Source: Aquisphaera insulae
GTDB lineage: Bacteria; Planctomycetota; Planctomycetia; Isosphaerales; Isosphaeraceae
Reading direction: 5' to 3'
DNA length: 64,000 nucleotides
Assembly: GCF_011064615.1 (NCBI RefSeq)
Contig: NZ_JAALJH010000056.1
Location: 1-64,000 of the forward strand
Part shown: positions 46,156 through 55,500 of the stretch, one piece after another
Numbering within the stretch: the first letter of the stretch is position 1
Layout of the letters: each line of letters begins with the position of its first letter
Notes under the pieces: generated by a model
What the model saw: only the letters and a program-made list of their open reading frames with translations
Told to the model about the DNA's origin: nothing
The model's database searches: none
Translations under genes and position numbers: made by a program

Positions 46156-46679
46156 CGCGTCACCCCCTTGTTCACGTGAGTTCTCAGCCTCTCGATCGCG
46201 CGGGAGAGCTGCTTGGTCACGGTGCCGACCGGCCGGCCCAGCGCCGCGGCGACCTCGGCGACGGACTGGCCTTCGAGGTATCGTAGCGAGACGACCACGC
46301 GCTCGTGCTCCGGCAGCCGGGCGACGGCCTCCAGCAGCTCTTCCGAGTCCGAGGAGAGGCCGTCGGCCGGCCCTGCCCCGCACCCATCGAGCGATTCCGA
46401 CCGGACCGGCTCGCGGGCCCGGCGTCGGGCCAGGCGGGTCGCCTCTCGCCCGGCGATCCGCACCAGCCAGGCCCCGAACTGGTCGGGGTCCCGAAGGTCG
46501 CGCAGCCGTCTATACGCCTGGAGGAAGGCCTCCTGCCCCGCATCCGCCGCGGCGTGGCCGTCGCGGAGCACGCGCCAGGCCGTGGCCCAGACCGCGCGCT
46601 CATGCCGCGCCACGAGTGCGGCGAACGCCTCCCGCCGGCCGTCGAGCACGGCCCGCACGATCTCGCCATCGCTCTGCAT
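46152..46679 (-). CDS. ECF-type RNA polymerase sigma factor
   Basis: A 175-residue sigma70-family factor with only regions 2 and 4. Region 2 spans about residues 10-80 (FAALVARHERAVWATAWRVL, AGQEAFLQAYRRLRDL, FGAWLVRIAGREATRL). Region 4 spans about 113-165 (LLEAVARLPEHERVVVSLRYLEG, then VAEVAAALGRPVGTVTKQLSRA as the helix-turn-helix). It should direct RNA polymerase to a dedicated set of promoters when freed from its membrane partner, which is encoded by the next, overlapping gene. A possible self-recognised promoter lies just upstream at 46704-46740. Confidence 0.92.
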   Translation of the reverse strand: MQSDGEIVRAVLDGRREAFAALVARHERAVWATAWRVLRDGHAAADAGQEAFLQAYRRLRDLRDPDQFGAWLVRIAGREATRLARRRAREPVRSESLDGCGAGPADGLSSDSEELLEAVARLPEHERVVVSLRYLEGQSVAEVAAALGRPVGTVTKQLSRAIERLRTHVNKGVTR

Positions 46680-46703
46680 CGGTCTCTCTCCCGGGGTTCA
46701 TCC

Positions 46704-46740
46704 CCCCATAGAGAGGCGCGTCGCGGCGGAAATGCGACAA
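46704..46740 (-). promoter_or_regulatory. Possible ECF sigma autoregulatory promoter
   Basis: Reading the minus strand, TTGTCGCATTTCC (46728-46740) is followed about 11 bases later by CTCTCTATGG (46707-46716), 27 bases upstream of the sigma factor ATG. The spacing and position suit an ECF promoter, and I recall similar CTCTATxGGG sequences before sigma genes in related genomes, but I cannot test it. Confidence 0.3.
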
Positions 46741-46756
46741 GGAGCCGAGGTGTCCC

Positions 46757-47935
46757 TCATGCGGAATTCGGGCGGTCCGGACTGTTCAATGCGAGACGCG
46801 TCTTCTCGATCTCGCGGCGGAGTTCCTCCTCGTCCGGCAGGCTGGTGAGATATCGAGATGCGAAGACCTGCGCGTTCATTCCGCCGGTCGCATAGCGGAC
46901 CACCGTGTCGCTTTTTTCGCTGCACAGGATGATGCCGATCGGCTCGCCCTCGCCCGGTTCCGCGAGGTTCTCGCGAGCGTAATTCAGGTAGAGATTCATC
47001 TGTCCGGCGTCGGCATGAGTGAATCGCCCCAACTTGATGTCCACGATCACGAGGGCGCGGAGACGCCGATGGAAGAGGACGAGGTCCATCCGATACCACA
47101 CGTCGTCGATGGGGATTCTTTTCTGCCGGGCCACGAAAGTGAAGCCCTTGCCGAGTTCGAGGAGGAATGCCTCGAGGTGCCGAATGAGGGCCTCCTCGAG
47201 GTCGGATTCGCTGTACTCGTCCTTCAGGCCGAGGAATTCGAGCACATAGGGCGAACGTATCTCCTCTTGGACGGTCACCACGTCCTCTGGCTTCGGAGTC
47301 TGCCCGTTCGCCAGCATCGCATCCTTCCGCCGCGACGCCGCGACTCTCTCGTAGAACTGCGTGGCGATTTGCCGGTCGAGCTGTCGGACCGACCATGCCC
47401 CGCGGATTGCCTCCGCCTCGTAGAAGGTCCGGGCCTGGTCGCTCTCAACCGTCATCAGTCGGACATAATGGGACCAGGAGAGGGGGAACAGGCCAAGGAG
47501 GGATTCGCCGAGCAGCGGCGGTTGGTCGGGCGACCTTGCAGGTAGTTCGGAGGAAGGCAACCCCTCGGTTTGCCTTGCCCTGGCCGTCAATTTTCCAGAC
47601 GGTGTCTGGAATATCTCCCAGCCGAGATAGAAAGCCCGCATCTGGAAGAGGTTAGACTTCGAAAACCCTCTGCCGTGCGTCCTGGAAAGATCCGCGGAAA
47701 GGCGGATGAGGAGAGCCTCACCATAGCCGGCACGCTTCTCCCCTCCTTGCTCGTGTTCAACGATCCGTCGCCCGATCTCCCAGTAGGCTCCGGTCAGCAC
47801 CGCGTTGACGGCGCGTGCCGACGTTCGTCTCGCCTCCTCCAGCAGCGATCCGATGCCGGAGATGAGTTCGTGGTAGTTGTCCGCAGAATAGACGAGAATC
47901 GGCTCGTTCGACGTCGAACGCGGCTTCTTTGCCAT
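46757..47935 (-). CDS. DUF1016 (YhcG-type) PD-(D/E)XK nuclease family protein
   Basis: A 392-residue protein of the DUF1016/YhcG family. The N-terminal domain (about 20-185) has AVLTGAYWEIGRRIVEHEQGG, RGFSKSNLFQMRAFYLGW and LSWSHYVRLM. The C-terminal domain (about 215-360) is a PD-(D/E)XK nuclease fold with EEALIRHLEAFLLELGKGFTFVARQKR, YRMDLVLFHRRLRALVIVDIKLGRF (catalytic D, then DxK) and DAGQMNLYLNYA. The motif has VDIK where many relatives have ELK. Family members occur beside restriction-modification and mobile elements or as orphans. Here no methylase, helicase or transposase is adjacent. It may act in DNA repair or defence. Confidence 0.88.
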   Translation of the reverse strand: MAKKPRSTSNEPILVYSADNYHELISGIGSLLEEARRTSARAVNAVLTGAYWEIGRRIVEHEQGGEKRAGYGEALLIRLSADLSRTHGRGFSKSNLFQMRAFYLGWEIFQTPSGKLTARARQTEGLPSSELPARSPDQPPLLGESLLGLFPLSWSHYVRLMTVESDQARTFYEAEAIRGAWSVRQLDRQIATQFYERVAASRRKDAMLANGQTPKPEDVVTVQEEIRSPYVLEFLGLKDEYSESDLEEALIRHLEAFLLELGKGFTFVARQKRIPIDDVWYRMDLVLFHRRLRALVIVDIKLGRFTHADAGQMNLYLNYARENLAEPGEGEPIGIILCSEKSDTVVRYATGGMNAQVFASRYLTSLPDEEELRREIEKTRLALNSPDRPNSA

Positions 47936-47979
47936 GATCCGCTCGACCTAATAAAGAATCTTGGAATACCCCTGTCGGG

Positions 47980-49320
47980 TTAGACCTTCACCCTAAGGCC
48001 CGACCACGACAGCAACCCCGTGAGGGCGCAGACGACGGCCGCCATCCCCAGCGAACCGGCCACGGACACGACCGGATCGGACGAGCCGGTGTAGCTGTGG
48101 ACGACGCCCAGCCCGACCACCCCGAGGAGCCAGGTCAGGATCGGGTGGAGGAAGTAGGCCACCAGCGGGTTGGCCCCCGCGAAGGAGAAGAGCGAGGCCC
48201 AGCCGCGGAAGCCGCCGACGTCGATGATCCGATACAGGACGATCCAGAGCCCGGAGGCGATGGCGGCGCACCAGTAGCACCACGTCGGCGTGGCGGCGTT
48301 CTTGTTGATCCCCTCGAAGTTGTCCATCAGCAGGCCGGCCAGGAAGAGTCCGGCCGCGAACATCGCCGCCCAGGAGGTGCGGTCGCGGGGCGTCACGACG
48401 TCGCTGTCCCGCTTGAGGATCGAGCCGAGGAGCGTGCCCGCCATCACGATCGCGGCCAGCGAGCCGAACGAATCACCCAGGCTGACGTAGTTGCCGACGG
48501 CGTTGACGACGCCGGCCACCGCATCGACCGCCCCGCGGGCGGGGGCGAGCCAGGACTTGCTGTCCAGGTGGGTGAAGAGGCCGCCGTGGTGCATCGCCAG
48601 GTGCATGGTCATGCAGAGGGCCATCGCCCCCATCAGCCACTCGCGGCGGCGGCCGATCGCCAGGACGATCAGGCTGGCCGCCAGGTAGGACCAGCCGATC
48701 AGGCCGAGGATCCCCCACCAGCCGGCCCGCATCCAGGTCCAGGCCTCGACGTGGCCGTAGAACGGCAGGGTGGTCTCGGCTGGCTTGCGGCGGTAGATCG
48801 CCAGCAGGGTGAGCAGGCCGACGATGCCCAGGACCTTGAGCCCGAGGAAGACCTTCCGGCGCGTGCCTTCCTCCCGCGGCGGCGAGCACCACGCGAGCAG
48901 GAGGGCGATGAAGCCGAGCAGGCCCCAGGTCCGCGGTGCCATGGTGGTCACCCGCTGGTAATTCTCGGACATCACGCCCATCAGCAGGAGCGCAGCGGTC
49001 CTGGTGGCGATGTGCCCCAGCCGGGACCCGAGCGAGAGGCCCGCCTCCCTGGCCCGATCGAAGGCCAGCGGGATCGAGACGCCGACGATGAACAGGAACA
49101 TCGGGAAGACGATGTCGGCGAGAGTCATCCCGTCCGCGTTCGAGGGGTGGATGTGCCTCATCCACGCGGGCGATCCGTCGCCGAGGTCGTTCACGAAGAC
49201 CATCAGGAAGATCGTCAGCCCGCGGAGCACGTCCACCGAGGCCACCCGCGAGGCGGGGATCTCGCGGGGCGTCGGGGCGGGCTCGTCGAGGGTCGGCAGG
49301 TCGGCGGTGAGTGTCGTCAT
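47980..49320 (-). CDS. DUF5009/HGSNAT-like multi-pass membrane acyltransferase
   Basis: A 446-residue integral membrane protein with about 10-11 transmembrane helices. The N-terminal segment RVASVDVLRGLTIFLMVFVND, then HPSNADGMTLADIVFPMFLFIVGVSIPLAF is the signature of the family related to heparan-alpha-glucosaminide N-acetyltransferase (DUF5009/DUF1624). Members are thought to move an acyl group across the membrane to an amino sugar; the substrate here is unknown. The start MTTLTADLPTLDEP (ATG 49320) is chosen because the proline-rich cytoplasmic leader then precedes the first helix. Two upstream ATGs (49362, 49338) are possible. Confidence 0.87.
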   Translation of the reverse strand: MTTLTADLPTLDEPAPTPREIPASRVASVDVLRGLTIFLMVFVNDLGDGSPAWMRHIHPSNADGMTLADIVFPMFLFIVGVSIPLAFDRAREAGLSLGSRLGHIATRTAALLLMGVMSENYQRVTTMAPRTWGLLGFIALLLAWCSPPREEGTRRKVFLGLKVLGIVGLLTLLAIYRRKPAETTLPFYGHVEAWTWMRAGWWGILGLIGWSYLAASLIVLAIGRRREWLMGAMALCMTMHLAMHHGGLFTHLDSKSWLAPARGAVDAVAGVVNAVGNYVSLGDSFGSLAAIVMAGTLLGSILKRDSDVVTPRDRTSWAAMFAAGLFLAGLLMDNFEGINKNAATPTWCYWCAAIASGLWIVLYRIIDVGGFRGWASLFSFAGANPLVAYFLHPILTWLLGVVGLGVVHSYTGSSDPVVSVAGSLGMAAVVCALTGLLSWSGLRVKV

Positions 49321-49384
49321 GGCACGATCGTACCGCATCCCCCCGCTCGCGTCACCCGACAAGGACAGGCCGGGGATGGTCGGA

Positions 49385-49939
49385 TCAGAACGGGATTCCG
49401 TAGGTCCGCGGGGCGTCGCGCCAGAGCGTCATCGGCTCGCCCGTGACGGGATCGCGGGCCGGGATCGGCAGGCTGCCGATCAGCTTGACGGCCGCGCGAA
49501 ACTCCGCCTCGGAGACCCGGTCGTCGCGGATCAGGTCCCAGTCCCGGCCCTCGGGATAGCCGCCGACCATCCAGGAGTCGGCCGAGCAGTCCAGCCGGGT
49601 GTGCGACGTCCCGGCCGGCAGCACCACGACGTCGCCGGGGGCCAGGTCGACGATCTTGCCCCCCTCGCCGCCGAGCCGGAGCTGGATCCGCCCGCGGGCC
49701 ATGCCCAGGACCTCGTGGGTCGTGGAGTGGTAGTGGTAATAATCGTAGACCCCCAGCTCGCGCCAGTTGTTCAGCCAGTCGTGGCGCCGGAATGTGGCCT
49801 CGATCGCGTCGGCCAGGTCGCCCCCCTCGACCGACGGCGACACTCCGCCGCGGTAGAGCAGGACCGGGAACCGGCTGTTGGGGACCCGGCCGCCGGGGCC
49901 GAAGTGGAGCGTCTCCAAACGGGGCTTGCCTTCCGCCAT
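49385..49939 (-). CDS. YjlB-like cupin protein
   Basis: A 184-residue cupin. The first cupin motif is YHYHSTTHEVLGMARGRIQL, giving metal ligands HxHxxxxHE, and the second motif is GDVVVLPAGTSHTRL. These fit a metal-binding cupin of the YjlB-like group, as does the C-terminal SLPIPARDPVTGEPMTLW. The activity of this group is not established. ATG 49939 is preceded by AAGGATGATG; a longer frame exists upstream but overlaps the dehydrogenase gene. It is 40 bases downstream of the HisD-family gene and very likely co-transcribed, suggesting a joint role in metabolism of a small polar substrate. Confidence 0.82.
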   Translation of the reverse strand: MAEGKPRLETLHFGPGGRVPNSRFPVLLYRGGVSPSVEGGDLADAIEATFRRHDWLNNWRELGVYDYYHYHSTTHEVLGMARGRIQLRLGGEGGKIVDLAPGDVVVLPAGTSHTRLDCSADSWMVGGYPEGRDWDLIRDDRVSEAEFRAAVKLIGSLPIPARDPVTGEPMTLWRDAPRTYGIPF

Positions 49940-49979
49940 GTCGTCATCATCCTTCCGCGTAGAGAGGGTCGAGATCGCG

Positions 49980-51305
49980 TCAACCGGTGGGACCGTCGGG
50001 CTCCACCACGCCGCCATAGGGGACGTCGCGGCCTCCATACCGCCGGACCCGGAGGTTGGCCTGCTCGGCGTGCCCGACGAAGCCCTCCAGGGCGCAGAGC
50101 CGCGAGCAATAACCGCCGATCCTCGCCGCGGCCGCATCGGTGAGGACTCGCTGATACGTGCAGGTCTTGAGGAACTTGCCGACCCAGAGGCCGCCCGTGT
50201 ATCGGGCGGCCCTGCGGGTGGGGAGGGTGTGGTTCGTGCCGATGACCTTGTCGCCGTAGGCGACGTTGGTGCGCGGGCCCAGGAACAGGGCGCCGTAATT
50301 GCGCAGATGTTCCAGGAAGTAGTCGGGGTCGCGAGTCATGACCTGGACGTGCTCGGAGGCGATGCGGTCGGCGATCCGCACCATCTCCGCGTCGTCGTCC
50401 GCCACGCAGACGGCGCCGTGGCGGTCCCACGCCTGGCGGGCGATCGGGGCCGTGGGAAGTACCTCAAGCAGCCGCTCGACCTCGGCGATGGTCCCGCGGG
50501 CGAGCGCGTCCGAGCTCGTGAGCAGGATGGCGGGGGAGTCGGGCCCGTGCTCGGCCTGCCCGAGCAGGTCGGTCGCGCAGATCTCGGCGTCCGAGGAATC
50601 GTCCGCGATCACGAGGGTCTCCGTCGGCCCGGCCAGGAGGTCGATGCCCACCCGCCCGAAGAGCTGTCGCTTGGCCTCCGCGACGAACGCGTTCCCCGGC
50701 CCGACGAGCATGTCGACCGGCGCGATCGACGGCGTCCCGAGCGCCATCGCGGCCACGGCCTGGACGCCGCCCAGGCAGTAGATCTCGTCCGCGCCCGCCA
50801 GGTGCTGGGCCGCGACGATCGCCGCGGCCGGCGCCCCGCGGTGGGGGGGCGCACACGTCACCACCCGGGGCACGCCCGCGACCTTCGCCGTGATCACCGA
50901 CATGTGCGCCGAGGCCAGCAGCGGGTACTTGCCGCCCGGCACGTAGCACCCGGCCGAGCCCACCGGGATGTTCCGGTGGCCCAGGACGACCCCCGGCAGG
51001 GTCTCCACCTCGACGTCGTGGATCGCCTGTCTCTGGTGCCGGGCGAAGGTGCGGACCTGCTCCTGGGCGAAGGCGATGTCCTCGAGGTCGCGCCGCGTGA
51101 TGCCCCCCACGCACGCCTCGATCTCCGCGGCCGAGAGCCGATAATCGTCCCGATCCCAGCCGTCGAACCGGACGGAGAGCTCCCTCACGGCGAGATCGCC
51201 GCGGCTCGAGACGTCGTCGAGGATCCGCTCGACGGTCTCGCGGACCTTCGCGTCGACGGCGGCGGTTTCCGCCTGATCGACGCCCCGCTTCAGCCAGCGT
51301 TCCAC
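49980..51305 (-). CDS. Histidinol dehydrogenase family protein, HpsN-like branch
   Basis: A 441-residue NAD-dependent zinc enzyme of the HisD family. Conserved elements are [38 protein letters not shown], the zinc and catalytic segment [15 protein letters not shown] (Q, then E/H), IGTNHTLPT and [19 protein letters not shown]. The stretch [14 protein letters not shown] and GTNHTLPT resemble HisD paralogues such as HpsN (2,3-dihydroxypropane-1-sulfonate 3-dehydrogenase) more than biosynthetic HisD, which usually has GPSEVLVIAD and GPNHVLPT. No other his gene is nearby and a cupin gene follows, so a catabolic oxidoreductase is more likely than histidine synthesis. The start is GTG. Confidence 0.85.
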   Translation of the reverse strand: MERWLKRGVDQAETAAVDAKVRETVERILDDVSSRGDLAVRELSVRFDGWDRDDYRLSAAEIEACVGGITRRDLEDIAFAQEQVRTFARHQRQAIHDVEVETLPGVVLGHRNIPVGSAGCYVPGGKYPLLASAHMSVITAKVAGVPRVVTCAPPHRGAPAAAIVAAQHLAGADEIYCLGGVQAVAAMALGTPSIAPVDMLVGPGNAFVAEAKRQLFGRVGIDLLAGPTETLVIADDSSDAEICATDLLGQAEHGPDSPAILLTSSDALARGTIAEVERLLEVLPTAPIARQAWDRHGAVCVADDDAEMVRIADRIASEHVQVMTRDPDYFLEHLRNYGALFLGPRTNVAYGDKVIGTNHTLPTRRAARYTGGLWVGKFLKTCTYQRVLTDAAAARIGGYCSRLCALEGFVGHAEQANLRVRRYGGRDVPYGGVVEPDGPTG

Positions 51306-51645
51306 CGCGGGCCCCCTTTGCCGATCGCGAGGTCAAGGCGTCCTCGGGGAAGATCCGCACGGTCCCGAGGTGCCGTCGTGGAGGAGAATGGAGACAGGCT
51401 AAGGGGATGAGCCATCCCGGGGAAGGCCCGACCGGTCCGGATTCGAAGTTTGCCCCTCGCCGCGTCGCGGAGGAGCCTCGCTCAGGGCCGTCGCCCTCGT
51501 GCGCCGGTATGCCCGGCGGGCGGAACTTGCCGGCCGTCGTGCCATCCCGTTCGTTCGGGCGAGAGGATCTGCGGCGATGCTGTGACCTCGGCGTCAATTC
51601 AAGAGCACCAAGAGCCCAATCGGGGACCACCCTGGAGGGCTTCAT
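51306..51645. other. Intergenic region between divergent genes
   Basis: No gene is seen between the HisD-family gene (minus) and the DUF429 promoter (plus). The frames open here are GC-driven and lack family signals. The left end should contain the promoter of the dehydrogenase-cupin pair, which I could not pin down. Confidence 0.4.
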
Positions 51646-51676
51646 CCGACATCTCGGGTGGACCCGAGACTATAAT
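51646..51676 (+). promoter_or_regulatory. Promoter of the DUF429 gene with perfect -10 box
   Basis: TATAAT at 51671-51676 matches the -10 consensus exactly, rare in DNA of this GC content. A -35-like CCGACA (51646-51651; four of six matches) lies 19 bases upstream, a long spacer. The DUF429 start is 56 bases downstream of the -10. Confidence 0.55.
51652..51669. repeat. Palindrome upstream of the -10 box (7-bp arms)
   Basis: TCTCGGG-TGGA-CCCGAGA is a perfect inverted repeat with a 4-base centre. It fills the spacer between the -35-like and -10 elements. It could be a repressor or activator site. Confidence 0.6.
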
Positions 51677-51686
51677 GGTGCTTATT

Positions 51687-51702
51687 CTGGACTTATGTCC
51701 AG
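51687..51702. repeat. Palindrome downstream of the -10 box (6-bp arms)
   Basis: CTGGAC-TTAT-GTCCAG is a perfect inverted repeat with the same 4-base centre length as the upstream one. It starts 10 bases after TATAAT, over or just after the expected transcription start. Confidence 0.6.
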
Positions 51703-51731
51703 TATGTCGACGGTCCGGGTCGGAGGGGCGG

Positions 51732-52418
51732 GTGAGCAGACGATCGAGACCAAGGCCGCGTGCCCCGGGTGTCTGCGTCGGGATCGACCTTGCCGGGGTC
51801 GCGCACCGGGAGACCGGCGTGGCCATCCTCCGGGCGGGCCGACTGGAGGTACTGACGACGGCCGGGCCGGATGAGGAGATCCTGGAGCTGGCGCGAATGG
51901 CGGGTCGGTGGGGGACGGTCGCGATCAACGCCCCGCTGAACCGGCCCCTGGGCCGCTGCTGTCTGGACGACGACTGCGTCTGCCGTACCGATCCGGGCAC
52001 CCGCAGTCGCCACCTCGAACGTGAGCTGGCACGCATGGGGGTCCCGGCATTGGCAACGGCTCTCATAAAAATCCTCGCTCGCCGGGGGATCCGACTCGCG
52101 GACGCCCTCAAGGCCGAGGGGTACGAACCGCTGGAGGTCTACCCTTTCGCCACCCTCAAGCTCCTCGGCCTGCCCTGGCGGGCCAAGCGCACCGCGGCCG
52201 GGCGTCGTCGCATTCGCCGGGCCCTGAAGCCCCTGGTGCCAGGTTTCGAACGTCAGCACGCCTGCGAGCACCAGCTCGACGCCATCGTCTGTGCGCTAAC
52301 GGCATCCCTGTGGCGGCAGAGGCGCACCCGCGGTGTCGGCCTTCCCGAGGAAGGGGTCATGACGATCCCGGACCCGGATCTTTGCGGCGGCCTGAGAGGC
52401 CCTGGGCTTGGCGGTTGA
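51732..52418 (+). CDS. DUF429 family protein
   Basis: A 228-residue protein with the DUF429 pattern, predicted to have an RNase H-like fold: CVGIDLAG near the N-terminus, VAINAPL in the middle, a Cys/Asp-rich segment RCCLDDDCVCRTDPGTRSRHLE, then EPLEVYPFATLKLLGLP and the closing EHQLDAIVCALTASL. The acidic residues could bind metal as in RNase H-like nucleases, but no activity is known. GTG 51732 has GGAGG 5 bases upstream. ATG 51675 in the same frame overlaps the -10 box and is unlikely. It is transcribed alone from a palindrome-flanked promoter and is convergent with the giant VCBS gene. Confidence 0.72.
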   Translation: MSRRSRPRPRAPGVCVGIDLAGVAHRETGVAILRAGRLEVLTTAGPDEEILELARMAGRWGTVAINAPLNRPLGRCCLDDDCVCRTDPGTRSRHLERELARMGVPALATALIKILARRGIRLADALKAEGYEPLEVYPFATLKLLGLPWRAKRTAAGRRRIRRALKPLVPGFERQHACEHQLDAIVCALTASLWRQRRTRGVGLPEEGVMTIPDPDLCGGLRGPGLGG

Positions 52419-52532
52419 TGGGACATCGCGGGTTGTCAGAGCGGACATGGGGCCGGCGTAAACGGCGCGTTGATCCCGTTGTCTCGAGGTAGGGCGCTTG
52501 CGCCTTCCGGCCTACCGGCCCCACTCGTCGGG

Positions 52533-55500
52533 TCACCCGGATATCGCGCGCGGGGGCCGGATGCGGCGATCCCGCCTTCCGGCGATCAGTGCCCTGACGA
52601 GGATGCGGATCGCGGCCGTGAGGCCTTTCCCACGTCGTCTCGTCGCGGCTTCGCCGTCATTCACCTGCGGTTCGCGGGCCGACCGGCGGGTAGACGATCC
52701 TGGGGGCCTCCGCATCGCGAGGACCGGGAGGATCGAGGCCCACAGGAGGAACAAGCCCGATGCAGGTTCGGCGCGGGTCGAGTCTGGCGTCGCGTCTCGC
52801 CGGGGCCCGGCGTGCCGGGGCGATAGCGGGGAGGTGGCCGCCTCGATCCCTCCGCTGTCGCCGTCCGGGGGGCCGTCCTCGTCCAGTGCCTGGCCGACCC
52901 GATCGAGACGATCCTCGATGCCGGAGACGAAGCGGTACAGGGAGTCTGTCGGGGATTCGCGGTGCCATCCCGAATCCGTCCCGGACCCGTCGATTGTCGC
53001 CGGATTGGACGCGCTCGCCCGCGGCTCATGGTCGAGGTCTCCGACGAGCGGGTCCTCGGAATCGTCGGCCGTCGGCAGCAGGACGGCCACCGCGGGCATC
53101 GTATCGTTCTTCAGCGGGAGCACGTTCGAGGTTTCTTGCCAGTTCACGACCATCAAGTTGGAGATCGCGGTCGCGAATGAGCCCCCGACCATCGCGGGCA
53201 AGACCTGTGGCATGCCGGACTGTCCGGCGACGAAGGAGCTGAACATTCCGGCGACGTTGGAGAGGCCGGACAGCATGCCCGACGCGATGTTCTGGGACAT
53301 GGAAAAGAACGCCGGATTGCTCGTCGACATGGTGGACCACGCGGTCGATATGAACTCGACCGACGCGATGGCACCGGTCGATCCGACGTCGAACCCGTAG
53401 GACGACGGCGAGTTGGCTTGTGCGGGGGGCGAGCCGCCCAGCCCGAGCATCAAGGTCACGTCGAGGACGGCATTGCTCCCCTCGGTGCTGACATAAAAGC
53501 GGAGGGCCTGGCCTTGCCGCCCGTCGACCACGACGCCGGTCGGCCGCCCCGAGTCGGCCAGGACGAACGATTCGGCCAGGGCGATGCCGGCCCACCCGCC
53601 GTTCAGGAGCGAGATCCGGGAATCCCCGTTGTTCGCGACGACCAGGTCGAGGAACCCGTCGCCGTTGTAGTCGCCCGCGACGGCCGCGATCGGATTCAGC
53701 CCGCCGGTGGGGATGGTGACCGCCTGCGTCCGCGGATCGAGGAAGTCCGGGTAGATGGACAGGGTGCTGGAGACGGAGTTCACGATCACCAGGTCATTCT
53801 CGGGACCGCCGGTGAACTGGCCCATGTAGGCACGGATCGGCCCGTCGCCGCTCGCGTAGGTGCGCGCCGTCCGGTCGGTGAAGAACCCGCCCCCTTCTCC
53901 GAACAACATGCTCACCGTGTTGCTGCCCTGGTTCACCACCAGCACGTCCGGGCGATCGTCGCCCTCGAACTCGCCCAGGGTGGTGGAGATCGGGGACAAT
54001 CCCGCGGCGAGGCGGGGTCCCCGTTCGATCTGGAAGCCCGCGGCGCCGACGTGGGTGATGAAGACGCTGACGTCGTTGGAGCCCGAGTTGGTGACGAACA
54101 GTTGGCGGCTCCCGTATTCGTCGACGCCGCCCACCTGGACCTCCACCGGGTTCGTCCCCGTGAAGACCCTCAGCGGCGACGCGAACACGCCTCCGCCGAC
54201 TCCCAGGTAGATGAGCAGGCTGTTGCCGCCGCTGTTGGCCACGAGGAGGTCCGAGATGCCGTCCCCGTTCAGGTCGGCGATCTTGACGTCGCTGGGGGCG
54301 AGCAGGCCCTCGCCGCGTCCCTGGAGGAAGGTCTGGCCCGCCTGCGGGCTCGTGACGACCAGCTCATCCCGGGCCTCGTTGGTCAGGACGAAGCTCGGCC
54401 GGCCGTCCCCGGTGATGTCACCGACCGCCAGCGTCACCACCTCGTTGGCCCGCTGGTAGGGTGCGAACGTCCCGTCGCCCCGGCCCAGCAGGATCAACAG
54501 GTCGCCGGCATCGTTGGAGACCAGGAGATCCGCCCGGCCGTCGCCGTTGATGTCCCGAGAGGCCACATCGCTCGGCTGGCTGCCCACGGAGATGCGCTGC
54601 CCTTGCACGAAGTGCCCCGAGCCGTCGTTCAGCAGGATCCACAGGTCCTGGCTCCCCCGGTTCAGGATCAAGAGGTCGAGATCGGTGTCCTCGTTGAACG
54701 AGCCCAGGAGGACCCTGATCGGATCGAACCCCGCCTGGATACTCAGGGCGAGCTCCGGATCGCCGAACTGCCCACCGGCCAGCCCGGGGAGGGCACAGAC
54801 CCGGTTGGAGCCGCGATCGAGAATGATCAGGCCGGGATTGCCGTCGCCATTGAAGTCGCTGGCCACGAGCGTCGTCGGTTGATCGGGGCTGGTGCGTTCG
54901 AGGCGGCCTCCGTGCCAGGTCAGGCCGGCCGGGCTCAGCCCTGCCGAGAGGCGGATCGGCGTGGCGAAGGCGCGGAGCGCGAGACAGTTCACGACGCTGA
55001 CGTCTCCGGAGCCTTCGTTCGTGATCACGATCTCGGGAAAAGCCGCCCCGGGCGTCAGCATGATGATGGCGTCCGAGGGGCTGACCCCCACGTCGATCGC
55101 TGAATGGACCCGGGTGAAATGGCCGTCCGATCCCTGGAACAGGATCAGGGCCTGACCGGTCGCGCGGGCCAGGACGACCAGGTCCTCTCGGCCGTCTCGG
55201 TCCAGGTCGCCGGCGATCACCCGGGACGCGAGCCATCGGGGATCGAGCGGGATCAGGTCGTACGACTGGGTATTGTCCGCATTCCAGGTGGCCACGACGA
55301 GCCCCGGCCCCTGGACCGTGAGGATGGCCGTCGTGATGCCGGTCGCGGATGCGACGAAGGTGAAATCCCGGATGGCGCCGGGATACATCGGGGCGATGAG
55401 CTGGGGGGCGCCGAATTGCCCCGGCTCGTCGGGGCGTCCCAGGCGCAGGAGGGGATGCCCGCTGCCGTCGAGCACCAGGGCATCATCGACACCGTCTCCG

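Noticed and set aside
52490-52515. GGTAGG...CCTACC with an inner GGCGC-TT-GCGCC hairpin downstream of the VCBS gene
   Set aside because: It could be a terminator, but the inner stem is only 5 bp, there is no T-run, and similar GC stems are frequent by chance in this DNA.
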